A program made the position numbers and the translations under genes. This document shows positions 10,188 to 18,721 of a stretch of DNA of 64,000 nt, one piece after another. Where the stretch lies: NCBI GenBank assembly GCA_007748055.1, contig CP036279.1:4278001-4342000 (forward strand), written 5' to 3'. The first letter of the stretch is position 1. Each line of letters starts with the position of its first letter. Below the pieces are notes generated by a model. It was given only the letters and a program-made list of their open reading frames with translations. It was not told where the DNA came from and made no database searches. This stretch comes from Kolteria novifilia. GTDB taxonomy: Bacteria > Planctomycetota > Planctomycetia > Kolteriales > Kolteriaceae.

Positions 10188-10622
10188 ATGAAGTGCCTTC
10201 GTGTGCTGCGGGTCTGTCTACTCGTCTCGAGTGTCGCGTTCACTTCACTTGCTTGCGGCGGTGATGCGGGACATGGATCCGTCTCGGGGTCGGTTTCGTT
10301 CAATGGAGAACCCATCATCTTGGGGGCGGTTCAGTTCGTTCCCGCTCCTGGTGTCGAGGGTCCGCCCGCGCAAGCCACGATTCGCGATGGCGAGTATCGT
10401 CTCGACTCCTCCCGCGGTCCGGTCATCGGCCAACACAAGGTGATCATCACCGCGACCAAGAAATCGGGGAAGCGTTTCAAGAACGAGATGGGCGAGATGG
10501 AGGAAGAGACCATCCAATTCATCCCTCCCCAGTTCAACGAATCGACCGAACTCAGCGCCGACGTTCAGTCGGGTTCAAACACCTTCAATTTCGAACTCAC
10601 CGGCGACGAAGCGGGCAAGTGA
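10188..10622 (+). CDS. Small lipoprotein with carboxypeptidase-regulatory-like fold
   Basis: 144 residues. A lipoprotein signal peptide ends in FTSLACGG, so the Cys is probably lipidated and the rest exported. The mature part begins with GHGSVSGSVSFNGEPI, the typical first strand of the transthyretin-like or carboxypeptidase-regulatory-like domains common in planctomycetes, followed by ATIRDGEYRLDSSRGPVIG. Function is unknown. It lies 112 bp upstream of a DUF1559 gene on the same strand, and the same pairing recurs twice more in this window, suggesting a functional link. The ATG is preceded by only a G-rich stretch as a possible ribosome site. Confidence 0.82.
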   Translation: MKCLRVLRVCLLVSSVAFTSLACGGDAGHGSVSGSVSFNGEPIILGAVQFVPAPGVEGPPAQATIRDGEYRLDSSRGPVIGQHKVIITATKKSGKRFKNEMGEMEEETIQFIPPQFNESTELSADVQSGSNTFNFELTGDEAGK

Positions 10623-10734
10623 CGCGGCAGCGGCGTCGAATGACGCGACAGCACCACCGAAAGTGATTCGGCGCCACCGATCACTCCGAACAAAACCAGA
10701 CGTTGGGGCCAACGTCTACCCAGGGGAAACCACG

Positions 10735-11718
10735 ATGTTCATTTCAGCACCAGTGCGCTCGAGAATGGGATTCACGCTCGTCGAACTTTTGGTCGTCATC
10801 GCGATCATCGGCGTCCTCGTCGGACTGCTCCTCCCGGCCGTTCAGCAGGCTCGGGAAGCGGCGCGACGCATGCAATGCTCGAACAACCTCAAGCAGATCG
10901 GTGTGGCCCTTCATAATTACCACGACGAACAAGGAACGCTCCCAATCGGCTCCCTCTTTCAGGATCACGCCTCCCCTTGGGGCTCGAACCGCACGTCATG
11001 GCTGACCCGCATTCTTCCCATGCTCGACCGAACGTCGCTCTTCGATCAAATCAACTTCAATCGCCATCCCGGCTACGGCGGCGACAACAGCACGGCCCAA
11101 GCCACCCAGATCAACGCCTTTCGCTGCCCGAGCGATCCGACCCGCGTCGTCTCGACCAGGACCGACTACGCCCCCACCAACTACGTCGCGTGCATCGGCA
11201 ACGCGATCGGCGTCAATGGGGAGGGCGGCGATCCCTCCAACACAGGAAAACTCTGCCCCGCGGGCTACTGGTGCCAAGTCGCGTTCAACAACGGTCAGCA
11301 GCGGGGCGTCTTCTCCGCCAACAGCCACACCCGTTTTCGCGAAGTCTCGGACGGACTGAGCAAGACGATGATGGTCTCCGAGGCAATCGCCGGCTTCCCC
11401 CACCTCAGGGGCAGCGGCGGCGAGTTCAGCGACGCCGAGACCCGGACCTGCGTCGGCAGCAGCCCCACCACGCTCAACGATCGGGCCTACGGCTGGTTTG
11501 GTCGCGAGTTCAAGAACTGGACCTACAGTACGCTGCGGACGCCCAACGCGAAGGTCGACGACTGCATGCGTTACGACTCGCTCGGCAACTTCGCCGCCCG
11601 CAGCTATCACCCTGGCGGCGTTCACGTGCTCAAGGTCGACGGGTCGGTCGACTTCATCGGCGACAGCATCTCGTTGCCCGTGTGGCAGTCGCTCGGAGAG
11701 AAGGCCGACGGCACCTAA
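10735..11718 (+). CDS. DUF1559 domain protein with type IV prepilin-like N-terminus
   Basis: 327 residues from the ATG at 10735; a longer in-frame extension to 10663 is less likely because GGGGAAA sits six bases before 10735 and the prepilin leader then starts close to the N-terminus. The leader reads [11 protein letters not shown] followed by [20 protein letters not shown], the class III/IV signal cut by prepilin peptidase before Phe. The body is the planctomycete-specific DUF1559 fold, with the C-terminal YHPGGVHVLKVDGSVDFIGD (H-P-G-G ... D-G) signature. Family members are thought to be pseudopilin-like exported proteins; the precise role is unknown. A strong hairpin terminator follows at 11754, so this ends a lipoprotein-DUF1559 unit. 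Confidence 0.93.
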   Translation: MFISAPVRSRMGFTLVELLVVIAIIGVLVGLLLPAVQQAREAARRMQCSNNLKQIGVALHNYHDEQGTLPIGSLFQDHASPWGSNRTSWLTRILPMLDRTSLFDQINFNRHPGYGGDNSTAQATQINAFRCPSDPTRVVSTRTDYAPTNYVACIGNAIGVNGEGGDPSNTGKLCPAGYWCQVAFNNGQQRGVFSANSHTRFREVSDGLSKTMMVSEAIAGFPHLRGSGGEFSDAETRTCVGSSPTTLNDRAYGWFGREFKNWTYSTLRTPNAKVDDCMRYDSLGNFAARSYHPGGVHVLKVDGSVDFIGDSISLPVWQSLGEKADGT

Positions 11719-11753
11719 CCATTCACCTTATCGACCAACGCGACCCGATGAGA

Positions 11754-11782
11754 GCCTGTCCCTTTTCCAAGGGGCGGGCTTT
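11754..11782 (+). terminator. Rho-independent terminator after the DUF1559 gene
   Basis: Eleven-base stem GCCTGTCCCTT / AAGGGGCGGGC (two G-T pairs) with a TTCC loop, followed by TTTCGTT. It lies 36 bp past the DUF1559 stop. Confidence 0.7.
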
Positions 11783-11963
11783 CGTTCATTGAGGACGTCC
11801 CCTGTCGCCTTCGCCGCCCGCCTCGACGGTAGCACTCACCCGCGACGCCGGGATCAACGATCCAGTTTGAGCGCGACTTCTGACTCCCGTCTCGCTTGAA
11901 GGGTGGCCGCGAGCCTCGTAAAGCTAGAGATGCCGCCCATGGGGCTTCCATTCCCATCCCCAG

Positions 11964-14900
11964 ATGGATCGTCGGATGTTTTCATTCTTCTTCATTGACC
12001 GGCCGATCTTCGCGTCGGTCCTTTCGATCGTCATCGTGATCATCGGATCGGTCGCGCTGATGACCCTTCCCGTCGCGCAGTATCCGGAGATCACCCCGCC
12101 GACGGTCCAGGTCTCCACCAACTACCCCGGCGCCAACGCGAAGGTCGTCGCCGAGACCGTCGCCACCCCCATCGAACAGGAGGTCAACGGCGTCGAGGAC
12201 ATGCTCTACATGTCGTCGCAATCGTCCAACGATGGTCAGATGAACCTGACGGTCACCTTCGCGGTCGGCACCGATCTCGACATGGCTCAGGTCCTGGTGC
12301 AGAACCGCGTCGCGATCGCGACCCCGAAGCTCCCCGAGGAGGTTCGCCAACAGGGTGTCACGACGAAGAAGAAGTCGCCCAGCATCACCCTGTGCGTCAA
12401 CCTGATCTCGCCCGACGCCCGCTACGATCAACTCTTTCTCAGTAACTACGCCGTCATCAACATCAAGGACGCCCTGGCCCGTCTTGACGGGGTCGGCGAC
12501 GTCTCCTTCCTCGGCGCCCGCGACTACAGCATGCGGATCTGGCTCGATCCCGAGAAGCTCGCTTCTCGCGACATGACCGCCAGCGACGTCATCAACGCCG
12601 TCCGCGAGCAGAACAAACAAGTCGCCGCCGGACGCGTCGGCGCTCCCCCGACCCCCTCGCGCCAGGACTTCCAATACACGATCAACACCCAGGGACGCCT
12701 CATCGAAGAGGACGAGTTCGGCGACATCATCATCAAGACCGGCGCGGACGGCCAAGTCACCCGGCTGCGCGATGTCGCCCGCATCGAACTCGGCGCCAAG
12801 AACTACGAAGTCAACAGCGACTTGAACGGCGATCCCTCCGTGACCCTCGCCGTGTTCCAACTGCCCGGATCGAACGCCTTGGAGACCGCCGAGGCCGTCC
12901 GCGCGGAGATGAAGAAGCTCGAAACGAAGTTTCCCGAAGGACTCGAATACCGCATCGTCTACGACACGACCCAGTTCGTCGAAAAGTCGATCGAAAGCGT
13001 CATCGAGACCCTCTTCGAGGCGATCGCCCTGGTCTTTCTCGTCGTGCTGATCTTCCTGCAGGATTGGCGAACGACCGTCATTCCGCTCCTGGCCGTGCCC
13101 GTCTCGCTCATCGGTACCTTCGCCTTCATGGCCGGGCTCGGCTTCTCCCTCAACAACCTCTCGCTCTTCGGCCTGGTCCTCGCAATCGGGGTCGTCGTCG
13201 ATGACGCGATCGTCGTCGTCGAGAACGTCGAGCGGGTCATGAACTCCAAGGGGCTCTCCCCGCGGGACGCGACCCGGGAGACCATGAAGGAGATCATCGG
13301 CCCGGTCATCGCGACGACGCTCGTCCTCTGCGCCGTCTTCGTGCCGACCGCCTTCATCACCGGCATCTCCGGCGAGTTCTACCGGCAGTTCGCACTGACC
13401 ATCGCCGTCTCGACCGTCATCTCCTCGATCAACGCCCTGACGCTCACTCCCGCGCTCTGCCCGGTCTTTCTGCGGCCCAAAGGGAGCAAGCCCGATCCGC
13501 TGACCCGCGTCATCGACACGCTCTTCGGTTGGTTCTTCCGCGGCTTCAACACCGTCTTCGACAAGTCGAAGGACATCTACGGCGCGATGATCGCGCGGGT
13601 GCTGCGCGCCTCGACCATCATGCTGATCGTCTACGCGGGACTGCTCGTCTCGACCTACTTCGGCTTCAAGGCGGTGCCGACCGGCTTCATTCCGCAGCAG
13701 GACAAGGGATACCTGATCGCGATCGCCCAGCTCCCCGATGCCGCCACGCTGCAACGGTCCGAGGAGGTCATCGCCAAGATGACCAAGATGACGCTCGACG
13801 AGGATGGGGTCGGCAACACGATCGGCGTTCCCGGCTACTCGATGCTCTCCAGCACCAATACCTCGAATCTCGGGTCGCTCATCATCGTTCTCGATGAATT
13901 CAAGGACCGCGAGGGCGACGCGGCGCTGACGGCCGACAGCATCGCCGACCGGCTTCGCAAGAAGTACGCCGGCATCCAAGAGGCCCAGGTCGCCGTCTTC
14001 GGGGCGCCGCCGATCGACGGTCTCGGCAGTGTCGGCGGGCTGACACTCGAGGTCGAGGACCGCGGCGATCTCGGCGCCGAGCAACTCCAGGCGGTGACCC
14101 AGAATCTCGTCGACGCCGGCAACGCCCAGCCGGGACTGGTCGGTCTCTTCACGACATTCCGGGCCAACGAACCGCAGCTCTTTCTCGACATCGATCGCAC
14201 CAAGGCCAAGTCGATGGGCGTCCCGCTCAGCGAGGTCTTCGACACCCTCCAGATCTATTTGGGCTCTCTCTACGTCAACGACTTCACCCGCTTCGGTCGC
14301 AACTGGCAGGTCAACGCCCAAGCCGAATCGCGTTTCCGGCTCGAACCGAAAGACATCGGCAACCTCAAGGTGCGAAACACCAAGGGAGACACCGTCCCGC
14401 TCGGAACGCTCGTCAGCGTTGACGAGGTGACCGGCCCGTCGATTGTCAACCACTACAACCTCTATCCTGCCGCCGAGATCAACTTCAACACCGCGCCGGG
14501 AACCAGCACCGGGCAGGCGATCGCGATCATGGAGCAGCTCTCCACCCAGCAGTTGCCGCAGTCGATGTCGACCGAGTGGACCGGGATCGTCTACCAGCAG
14601 ATTCTCGCCGGCAACGTCGCCCTGCTCGTCTTCCCCCTCTCGGTCGTCTTCGTCTTTCTGACGCTGGCCGCGCAGTACGAGAGTTGGTCGCTGCCGCTGG
14701 CGATCATCCTGATCGTGCCGATGTGTCTTCTAAGTTCGATCGTCGGTGTCGGACTGTGGGGCGGCGACAACAACATCTTCACGCAAATCGGATTCATCGT
14801 TCTGGTCGGGCTGGCGAGTAAGAACGCGATCCTCATCGTCGAGTTCGCCAAGGTCCTTCGTGAAGAGGGCAAGCCGCGCGACGTGGCGGCGCTCGAAGCC

Positions 14901-15170
14901 TCGATGCTTCGCCTTCGTCCGATCCTGATGACCGCGTTTACCTTCATCCTCGGCGTGCTTCCCTTGATCGTCGCCGAAGGCGCCGGGGCGGAAATGCGCA
15001 AGGCTCTCGGAATCGCGGTCTTCTCGGGAATGCTCGGCGTCACGATCTTCGGTCTCTTTCTCACCCCCGTCTTCTACACCGTCGTCCAATTTTTTGTCGA
15101 TCGTCCTGAGCCCCCTTCGGACGCGCCGTCCAACGAATCCCCGCCCATAGACACTTCAAACAACCCATGA
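11964..15170 (+). CDS. RND multidrug efflux permease, AcrB/HAE1 family
   Basis: 1068 residues, full length for the hydrophobe/amphiphile efflux-1 family. It is an inner-membrane proton-driven pump that binds drugs in its periplasmic domains. The start FSFFFIDRPIFASVLSIVIV is the standard first transmembrane helix. Two sets of pore and docking domains are present. Transmembrane helix 4 has the proton-relay pair in GVVVDDAIVVVENVERV (about D413-D414). The C-terminal half ends with the expected helices GLASKNAILIVEFAK and FLTPVFYTVVQFF. The ATG at 11976 (residue 5) is an alternative start that fits family alignments better. Its adaptor is probably the lipoprotein at 7492, about 3 kb upstream; separation of adaptor and pump by three genes is unusual. 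A Pro/Ser-rich tail of about 18 residues ends the protein. Confidence 0.95.
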   Translation: MDRRMFSFFFIDRPIFASVLSIVIVIIGSVALMTLPVAQYPEITPPTVQVSTNYPGANAKVVAETVATPIEQEVNGVEDMLYMSSQSSNDGQMNLTVTFAVGTDLDMAQVLVQNRVAIATPKLPEEVRQQGVTTKKKSPSITLCVNLISPDARYDQLFLSNYAVINIKDALARLDGVGDVSFLGARDYSMRIWLDPEKLASRDMTASDVINAVREQNKQVAAGRVGAPPTPSRQDFQYTINTQGRLIEEDEFGDIIIKTGADGQVTRLRDVARIELGAKNYEVNSDLNGDPSVTLAVFQLPGSNALETAEAVRAEMKKLETKFPEGLEYRIVYDTTQFVEKSIESVIETLFEAIALVFLVVLIFLQDWRTTVIPLLAVPVSLIGTFAFMAGLGFSLNNLSLFGLVLAIGVVVDDAIVVVENVERVMNSKGLSPRDATRETMKEIIGPVIATTLVLCAVFVPTAFITGISGEFYRQFALTIAVSTVISSINALTLTPALCPVFLRPKGSKPDPLTRVIDTLFGWFFRGFNTVFDKSKDIYGAMIARVLRASTIMLIVYAGLLVSTYFGFKAVPTGFIPQQDKGYLIAIAQLPDAATLQRSEEVIAKMTKMTLDEDGVGNTIGVPGYSMLSSTNTSNLGSLIIVLDEFKDREGDAALTADSIADRLRKKYAGIQEAQVAVFGAPPIDGLGSVGGLTLEVEDRGDLGAEQLQAVTQNLVDAGNAQPGLVGLFTTFRANEPQLFLDIDRTKAKSMGVPLSEVFDTLQIYLGSLYVNDFTRFGRNWQVNAQAESRFRLEPKDIGNLKVRNTKGDTVPLGTLVSVDEVTGPSIVNHYNLYPAAEINFNTAPGTSTGQAIAIMEQLSTQQLPQSMSTEWTGIVYQQILAGNVALLVFPLSVVFVFLTLAAQYESWSLPLAIILIVPMCLLSSIVGVGLWGGDNNIFTQIGFIVLVGLASKNAILIVEFAKVLREEGKPRDVAALEASMLRLRPILMTAFTFILGVLPLIVAEGAGAEMRKALGIAVFSGMLGVTIFGLFLTPVFYTVVQFFVDRPEPPSDAPSNESPPIDTSNNP

Positions 15171-15509
15171 TATCAGCCTTTGATGGCCACACAGAATAAT
15201 CTCTACGATTCACTGACTACAGCTAACACGCCATATATGTCACTTCAATCTCTTGACGTGGAATGTCATCGGCCTCGTGTTGGCGTGTAAGAACGATTTG
15301 CCAACGCGCCGATCGAGGCCTAACCTTTGACACATCGGGAGCATTCTTCTTCTCATTGGTGTCGTCCTCTCGAAGCGAACGAGCCCATTGGATTCATCCC
15401 TGCGACTCGAACGCGACGAGCGATCAACCGGGGTCCGTCGACGACTGACTAACGGTCTAACCCAGAGCCGAGGAGTCGCTCCCGAAACGCCGAGATTTGG
15501 GCGCGGGGG
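15171..15509. other. Intergenic region before the GT4 gene, no gene seen
   Basis: 339 bp, slightly lower in GC at its left end (around 15175-15260) than its surroundings. This may hold the promoter of the downstream glycosyltransferase. No hairpin with a T-run and no believable small frame were found. Confidence 0.45.
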
Positions 15510-16748
15510 GTGAAGGGCGAGCCAACGACCATCGAGGTCATGCCCCCTTCGCATCAGTCGACACCATTCGATGCGGCCATGACCCTAGCACAACCAGCCG
15601 ACGTCAACCTTGACGTGACAAGCGCCGCCAAGCCGCGCATCGCCATCTGCATCAGCCACTTCCATCCGGTCGTCGGCGGAGCCGAGCAATATCTACTTCG
15701 CCTCGCGCGTCGCTGGGCCCAGGCCGGTCACGAACCGATCGTCATCACGCGTCAGCAACCGAAACTACCCGACTCCGAGATCATTGACGGGATTGCCATT
15801 GAGCGGTCGATTGGGGTCATCGACAAGGGCCCGCTCTTTGGCCTCTCGTTCGTCGCGAGCCTGGCGCGAAGCCTGATCCGCTTTCGACACCGCTACGATG
15901 TCATCCTCGCGGGACAAGCTCCCTGGGAAGCGATCGCCACCGGCCTCGTCGGCCCCCTGCTCCGAAAACCCAGCGCGGTGCAGATCATGAACACGGGTTC
16001 CTTCGGCGACGTGGCGCAGTTGGAGCGTGCGAAGCTTGGATCGATGCTTCAGCGGTTCTTTCGGCGAAACGATCGCTTGCTCGCCATCTCCGAGCACGCG
16101 GCGGAAGAGCTGCGACGGATCGGGGTGCCTCGCTCGAAGATCGCGTTCCTCAGCAGTTCGGTCGACGTCGAGGCGTTCGCGCCCCCGACGCGGAGTGATC
16201 CCGAACGCGACCGGAGCGTCCTTTTCGTCGGCCGACTCGCCGACCAAAAGAATCCAACTTGCCTGCTGGAGGCATGGCGACGGCTTGGCCAACACCACGG
16301 CGCGCGTCTCCTGCTCGCCGGCGCCGGACCACTGGAGGGCACGCTTCGCGACATCGTTCGCGATCAGAAGCTCGAGTCGGTGGCGTTTCTCGGGCAGGTC
16401 GCCGACATGCCGAGCCTCTACCGCCGGGCGAGTCTGTTTGTCCTGCCCAGTCTCTCGGAGGGTTGTTCGAACGCGCTCCTGGAAGCGATGGCCTGCGGTC
16501 TCTGCCCCGTCGTCACCGACATTGGCGGCAATCGCGATGTCGTACGCGACGGCGATACGGGGCGCCTTGTCCGGCCCAATGATGCCGAGCACCTCGCCAG
16601 CGTCCTCGGGGAACTCGTTGGCAACCCCGAGGAACGTCGCCGCCTTGGCACTGCCGCCCGCGACTGGGTCTCGGCTCACCGCGACATCAAGATCGTCGCC
16701 AATGAGTACGCCGAGCTCTTTCGAGAATTGCACGTCGAGCAAGAGTAG
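15510..16748 (+). CDS. GT4-family glycosyltransferase (GT-B fold)
   Basis: 412 residues from a GTG at 15510; ATGs at 15540 and 15579 are possible starts, since the first Rossmann strand (KPRIAICISHFHPVVGGAE) only begins near residue 43. The N-terminal domain has the G-G-A-E acceptor loop. The C-terminal domain has LFVGRLADQKNP, the nucleotide-sugar binding strand, and the E-x7-E motif in SEGCSNALLEAMACG. The family moves a sugar from a nucleotide donor onto a growing glycan, usually at the cytoplasmic face of the membrane. It ends 13 bp from the convergent polytopic GT39-like gene, so a shared role in cell-surface glycan assembly is plausible but unproven. Sugar specificity cannot be read from the sequence. 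Confidence 0.92.
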   Translation: MKGEPTTIEVMPPSHQSTPFDAAMTLAQPADVNLDVTSAAKPRIAICISHFHPVVGGAEQYLLRLARRWAQAGHEPIVITRQQPKLPDSEIIDGIAIERSIGVIDKGPLFGLSFVASLARSLIRFRHRYDVILAGQAPWEAIATGLVGPLLRKPSAVQIMNTGSFGDVAQLERAKLGSMLQRFFRRNDRLLAISEHAAEELRRIGVPRSKIAFLSSSVDVEAFAPPTRSDPERDRSVLFVGRLADQKNPTCLLEAWRRLGQHHGARLLLAGAGPLEGTLRDIVRDQKLESVAFLGQVADMPSLYRRASLFVLPSLSEGCSNALLEAMACGLCPVVTDIGGNRDVVRDGDTGRLVRPNDAEHLASVLGELVGNPEERRRLGTAARDWVSAHRDIKIVANEYAELFRELHVEQE

Positions 16749-16761
16749 CTCGTTCCCCCCA

Positions 16762-18237
16762 TCAACCGACAATCGTCCACATCGCGAAGAGCAAGCCGTA
16801 TGCAACGGCCCCCACGAGCGCGATTCGCTGCGTCATTCGCTCCTCAAGGAAAACGCGTACCCCTCGCACCACTCCCCACGATGCCGCGACGAGAAGCGCG
16901 GGCACGAGGGGAACGGTGAAGCGGTCGGAGGTCGCGATCGGCAGATACCAACCGAAGAATCCCCAGAAGAAGAGCAGCCACCAAAAGAGAAGCCGGCCCC
17001 GCAGGCCCCCCTCGCGGTCAACGAGCATCGTCACGATCGCGATCGCGAACAGGAAGCTCCCGGGAATCGCTCGGGCGGATTCGAGGGGTACCGGGCCGAG
17101 CGACCTGACCAGAACAAAGCCCTCGACCACCAATCCCTCGCCCAACCGCCGGAGCGTTCCCCCCGCGCCGTGGCGCGACCAATAGTGACGCGCGTTGTTG
17201 ATCGTGCCCAGATCGGGCTCGGCCCTTCCCTCATCAAACGAGTCGGCAAAGAGCAGCTTCGTGTTGAATGAGTGCAGCGGCGAGCCGTACGCGCGAATGT
17301 TGCGCACCAGCAGTGGCAGCGAGATGACGACGAATCCGACGACCAACAACGAGGCCGGCACCAAGCGTCGAGCGAGCCCACGATCGCCGACAACCAACGC
17401 GTGCAGGAACGTGATGACCAGCGGAAAGAATGCCGACGCCTTGGTCAGGTATCCCAAGCCGAAGGTCGCTCCGATCCCCATTGCGCCGTGCGGGGTGCGC
17501 ATCCCTCCCCAACAGAGCTGCATCCAAGCGAACGTCACCAGGAGGGTAAGCAGCGACTCGCACGCCACGAGCGAAGACGATGCCGCCAAGGCTCCGTTGA
17601 CCGCTAAGAGCGCCGCGGTCAGGACTCCCGCCGTGGCCCCGAAACGGCTCTCCGCGAAGAGGGCCGCGACAAGCGTTACCAACATCCCGAAGAAAGCGGA
17701 GAGGTATTTTCCGAGCGTGAAGGACGGATGGCACGCGAGCAACACACAATAGATCGGATGGCGGTTGTCCTCGAGGAATCGCCCCGAGAAGAGATCGACA
17801 ACGTAACCGCTCCCACCGAGCTCGCGAATCTCGCGCGCGACCCGAAGATAGTCGGCTTGGTCGTCAACCGCTTGAACGTTGGCTCCGACGAGCCGCCAAA
17901 GGATCGCTCCCTGGCAGAGCAGAAGCACCACGAGAACGGGAACGAACCAACGCGTCCGGTCGCGCTCGAGTTGGAACGAACGCCATTGAGCGGCCACTCC
18001 CATCAGCGATCGCCACGAGGGATCGGGGAGAAAGGCCCCGAGCAGAAACAGCCCGGTCACCGCCAGGGCGACCAGCAGCATGGCCCCACTGGCGAGTGAT
18101 TGATTGAGGACGATCGGCCGTGCGCTGCCCCGAATCGCGATCGCGACGACGAACCCGCCCGCAAGGAGCGTCAGCAAGGCACAACACCAACGTAGCAACT
18201 TCAACGTGAATCCCGTTCCCTGGTCAACGCACGGCAT
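16762..18237 (-). CDS. Polytopic membrane glycosyltransferase, GT39/ArnT-like
   Basis: 491 residues with about eleven to twelve hydrophobic segments, beginning LLRWCCALLTLLAGGFVVAI. After two helices comes a periplasmic loop containing VDDQADYLRVAREIRELGG, which matches the first-loop acidic motif of GT39/PMT/ArnT-type enzymes that take sugar from polyprenyl phosphate. The family works on the periplasmic side of the inner membrane. The usual ArnT C-terminal extension is short here. No strong Shine-Dalgarno precedes the ATG. It converges with the GT4 gene. A second, longer polytopic gene of similar type lies at 20129, so this stretch may be a small glycan-modification region. Confidence 0.82.
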   Translation of the reverse strand: MPCVDQGTGFTLKLLRWCCALLTLLAGGFVVAIAIRGSARPIVLNQSLASGAMLLVALAVTGLFLLGAFLPDPSWRSLMGVAAQWRSFQLERDRTRWFVPVLVVLLLCQGAILWRLVGANVQAVDDQADYLRVAREIRELGGSGYVVDLFSGRFLEDNRHPIYCVLLACHPSFTLGKYLSAFFGMLVTLVAALFAESRFGATAGVLTAALLAVNGALAASSSLVACESLLTLLVTFAWMQLCWGGMRTPHGAMGIGATFGLGYLTKASAFFPLVITFLHALVVGDRGLARRLVPASLLVVGFVVISLPLLVRNIRAYGSPLHSFNTKLLFADSFDEGRAEPDLGTINNARHYWSRHGAGGTLRRLGEGLVVEGFVLVRSLGPVPLESARAIPGSFLFAIAIVTMLVDREGGLRGRLLFWWLLFFWGFFGWYLPIATSDRFTVPLVPALLVAASWGVVRGVRVFLEERMTQRIALVGAVAYGLLFAMWTIVG

Positions 18238-18721
18238 GGAGAGCTGCGCGGTCTCCTCGTTTGGTATGGCCTACTGGGTTCCGGATTGGCTAATTCATTG
18301 CCCAAGAGATGCTTGGGTGCCTTGCCCACGCTCGCAGGAGGCATGCGGGAAACGTCTCTGATGGTGCAGACTCCCGCACGATTGGGGATCGAAGTTTCAT
18401 GCAACGAACTTGCCAATCAGTGCCCTAGCGTCGCTCTTCTCCTTGTCGCTGTCCAGTCAACTCGCCGATCCTCGGTGAGCGTCGCCGTCCGCGTGGCACC
18501 TGGGGAGCGTGAACTTGAGTCCGAATCATCCCAAAACGATGGTTCGACGCCGAGATGCCGGCGCAACCCCCATCGCGGGCAGACTCCTTGGAACGGGGAT
18601 AACCACCCGGTTCCCAACGGCGGTATCGCGGACGACGGGCAGTCGCGGCAATCGAGCAGCAGCCGCCGATCGAGCCTTGCCGATAGATCGGTTGGTGCTC
18701 TCCCAACACAAGGATGTCAAC
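18238..18721. other. Divergent intergenic region holding a family II repeat
   Basis: 484 bp between the GT39-like gene (minus) and the hydrolase lipoprotein (plus). The left half is occupied by the repeat at about 18275-18427. The right half shows AAGGAT just before the ATG at 18722 and nothing else I can name. The frame of the hydrolase stays open back to 18509, but that part lacks coding character. Confidence 0.5.
18275..18427. repeat. Family II CTAG-ended intergenic element (~150 bp)
   Basis: Read on the minus strand it starts CTAGGGCACTGATTGG and runs CAAGTTCGTTGCATG, then ATCCCCAATCGT, then GCGAGCGTGGGCAAGGCACC, matching the copy at 52454-52602 over most of its length. The left end (GGTTCCGGATTGG) is the partner inverted repeat in diverged form. 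No coding frame. Confidence 0.65.

Noticed and set aside
11982-14453. 823-residue antisense frame inside the RND permease gene
   Set aside because: It is exactly opposed to a well-supported permease, rich in Asp/Arg/Gly from GC-rich codons, and has no recognisable domain or ribosome site.
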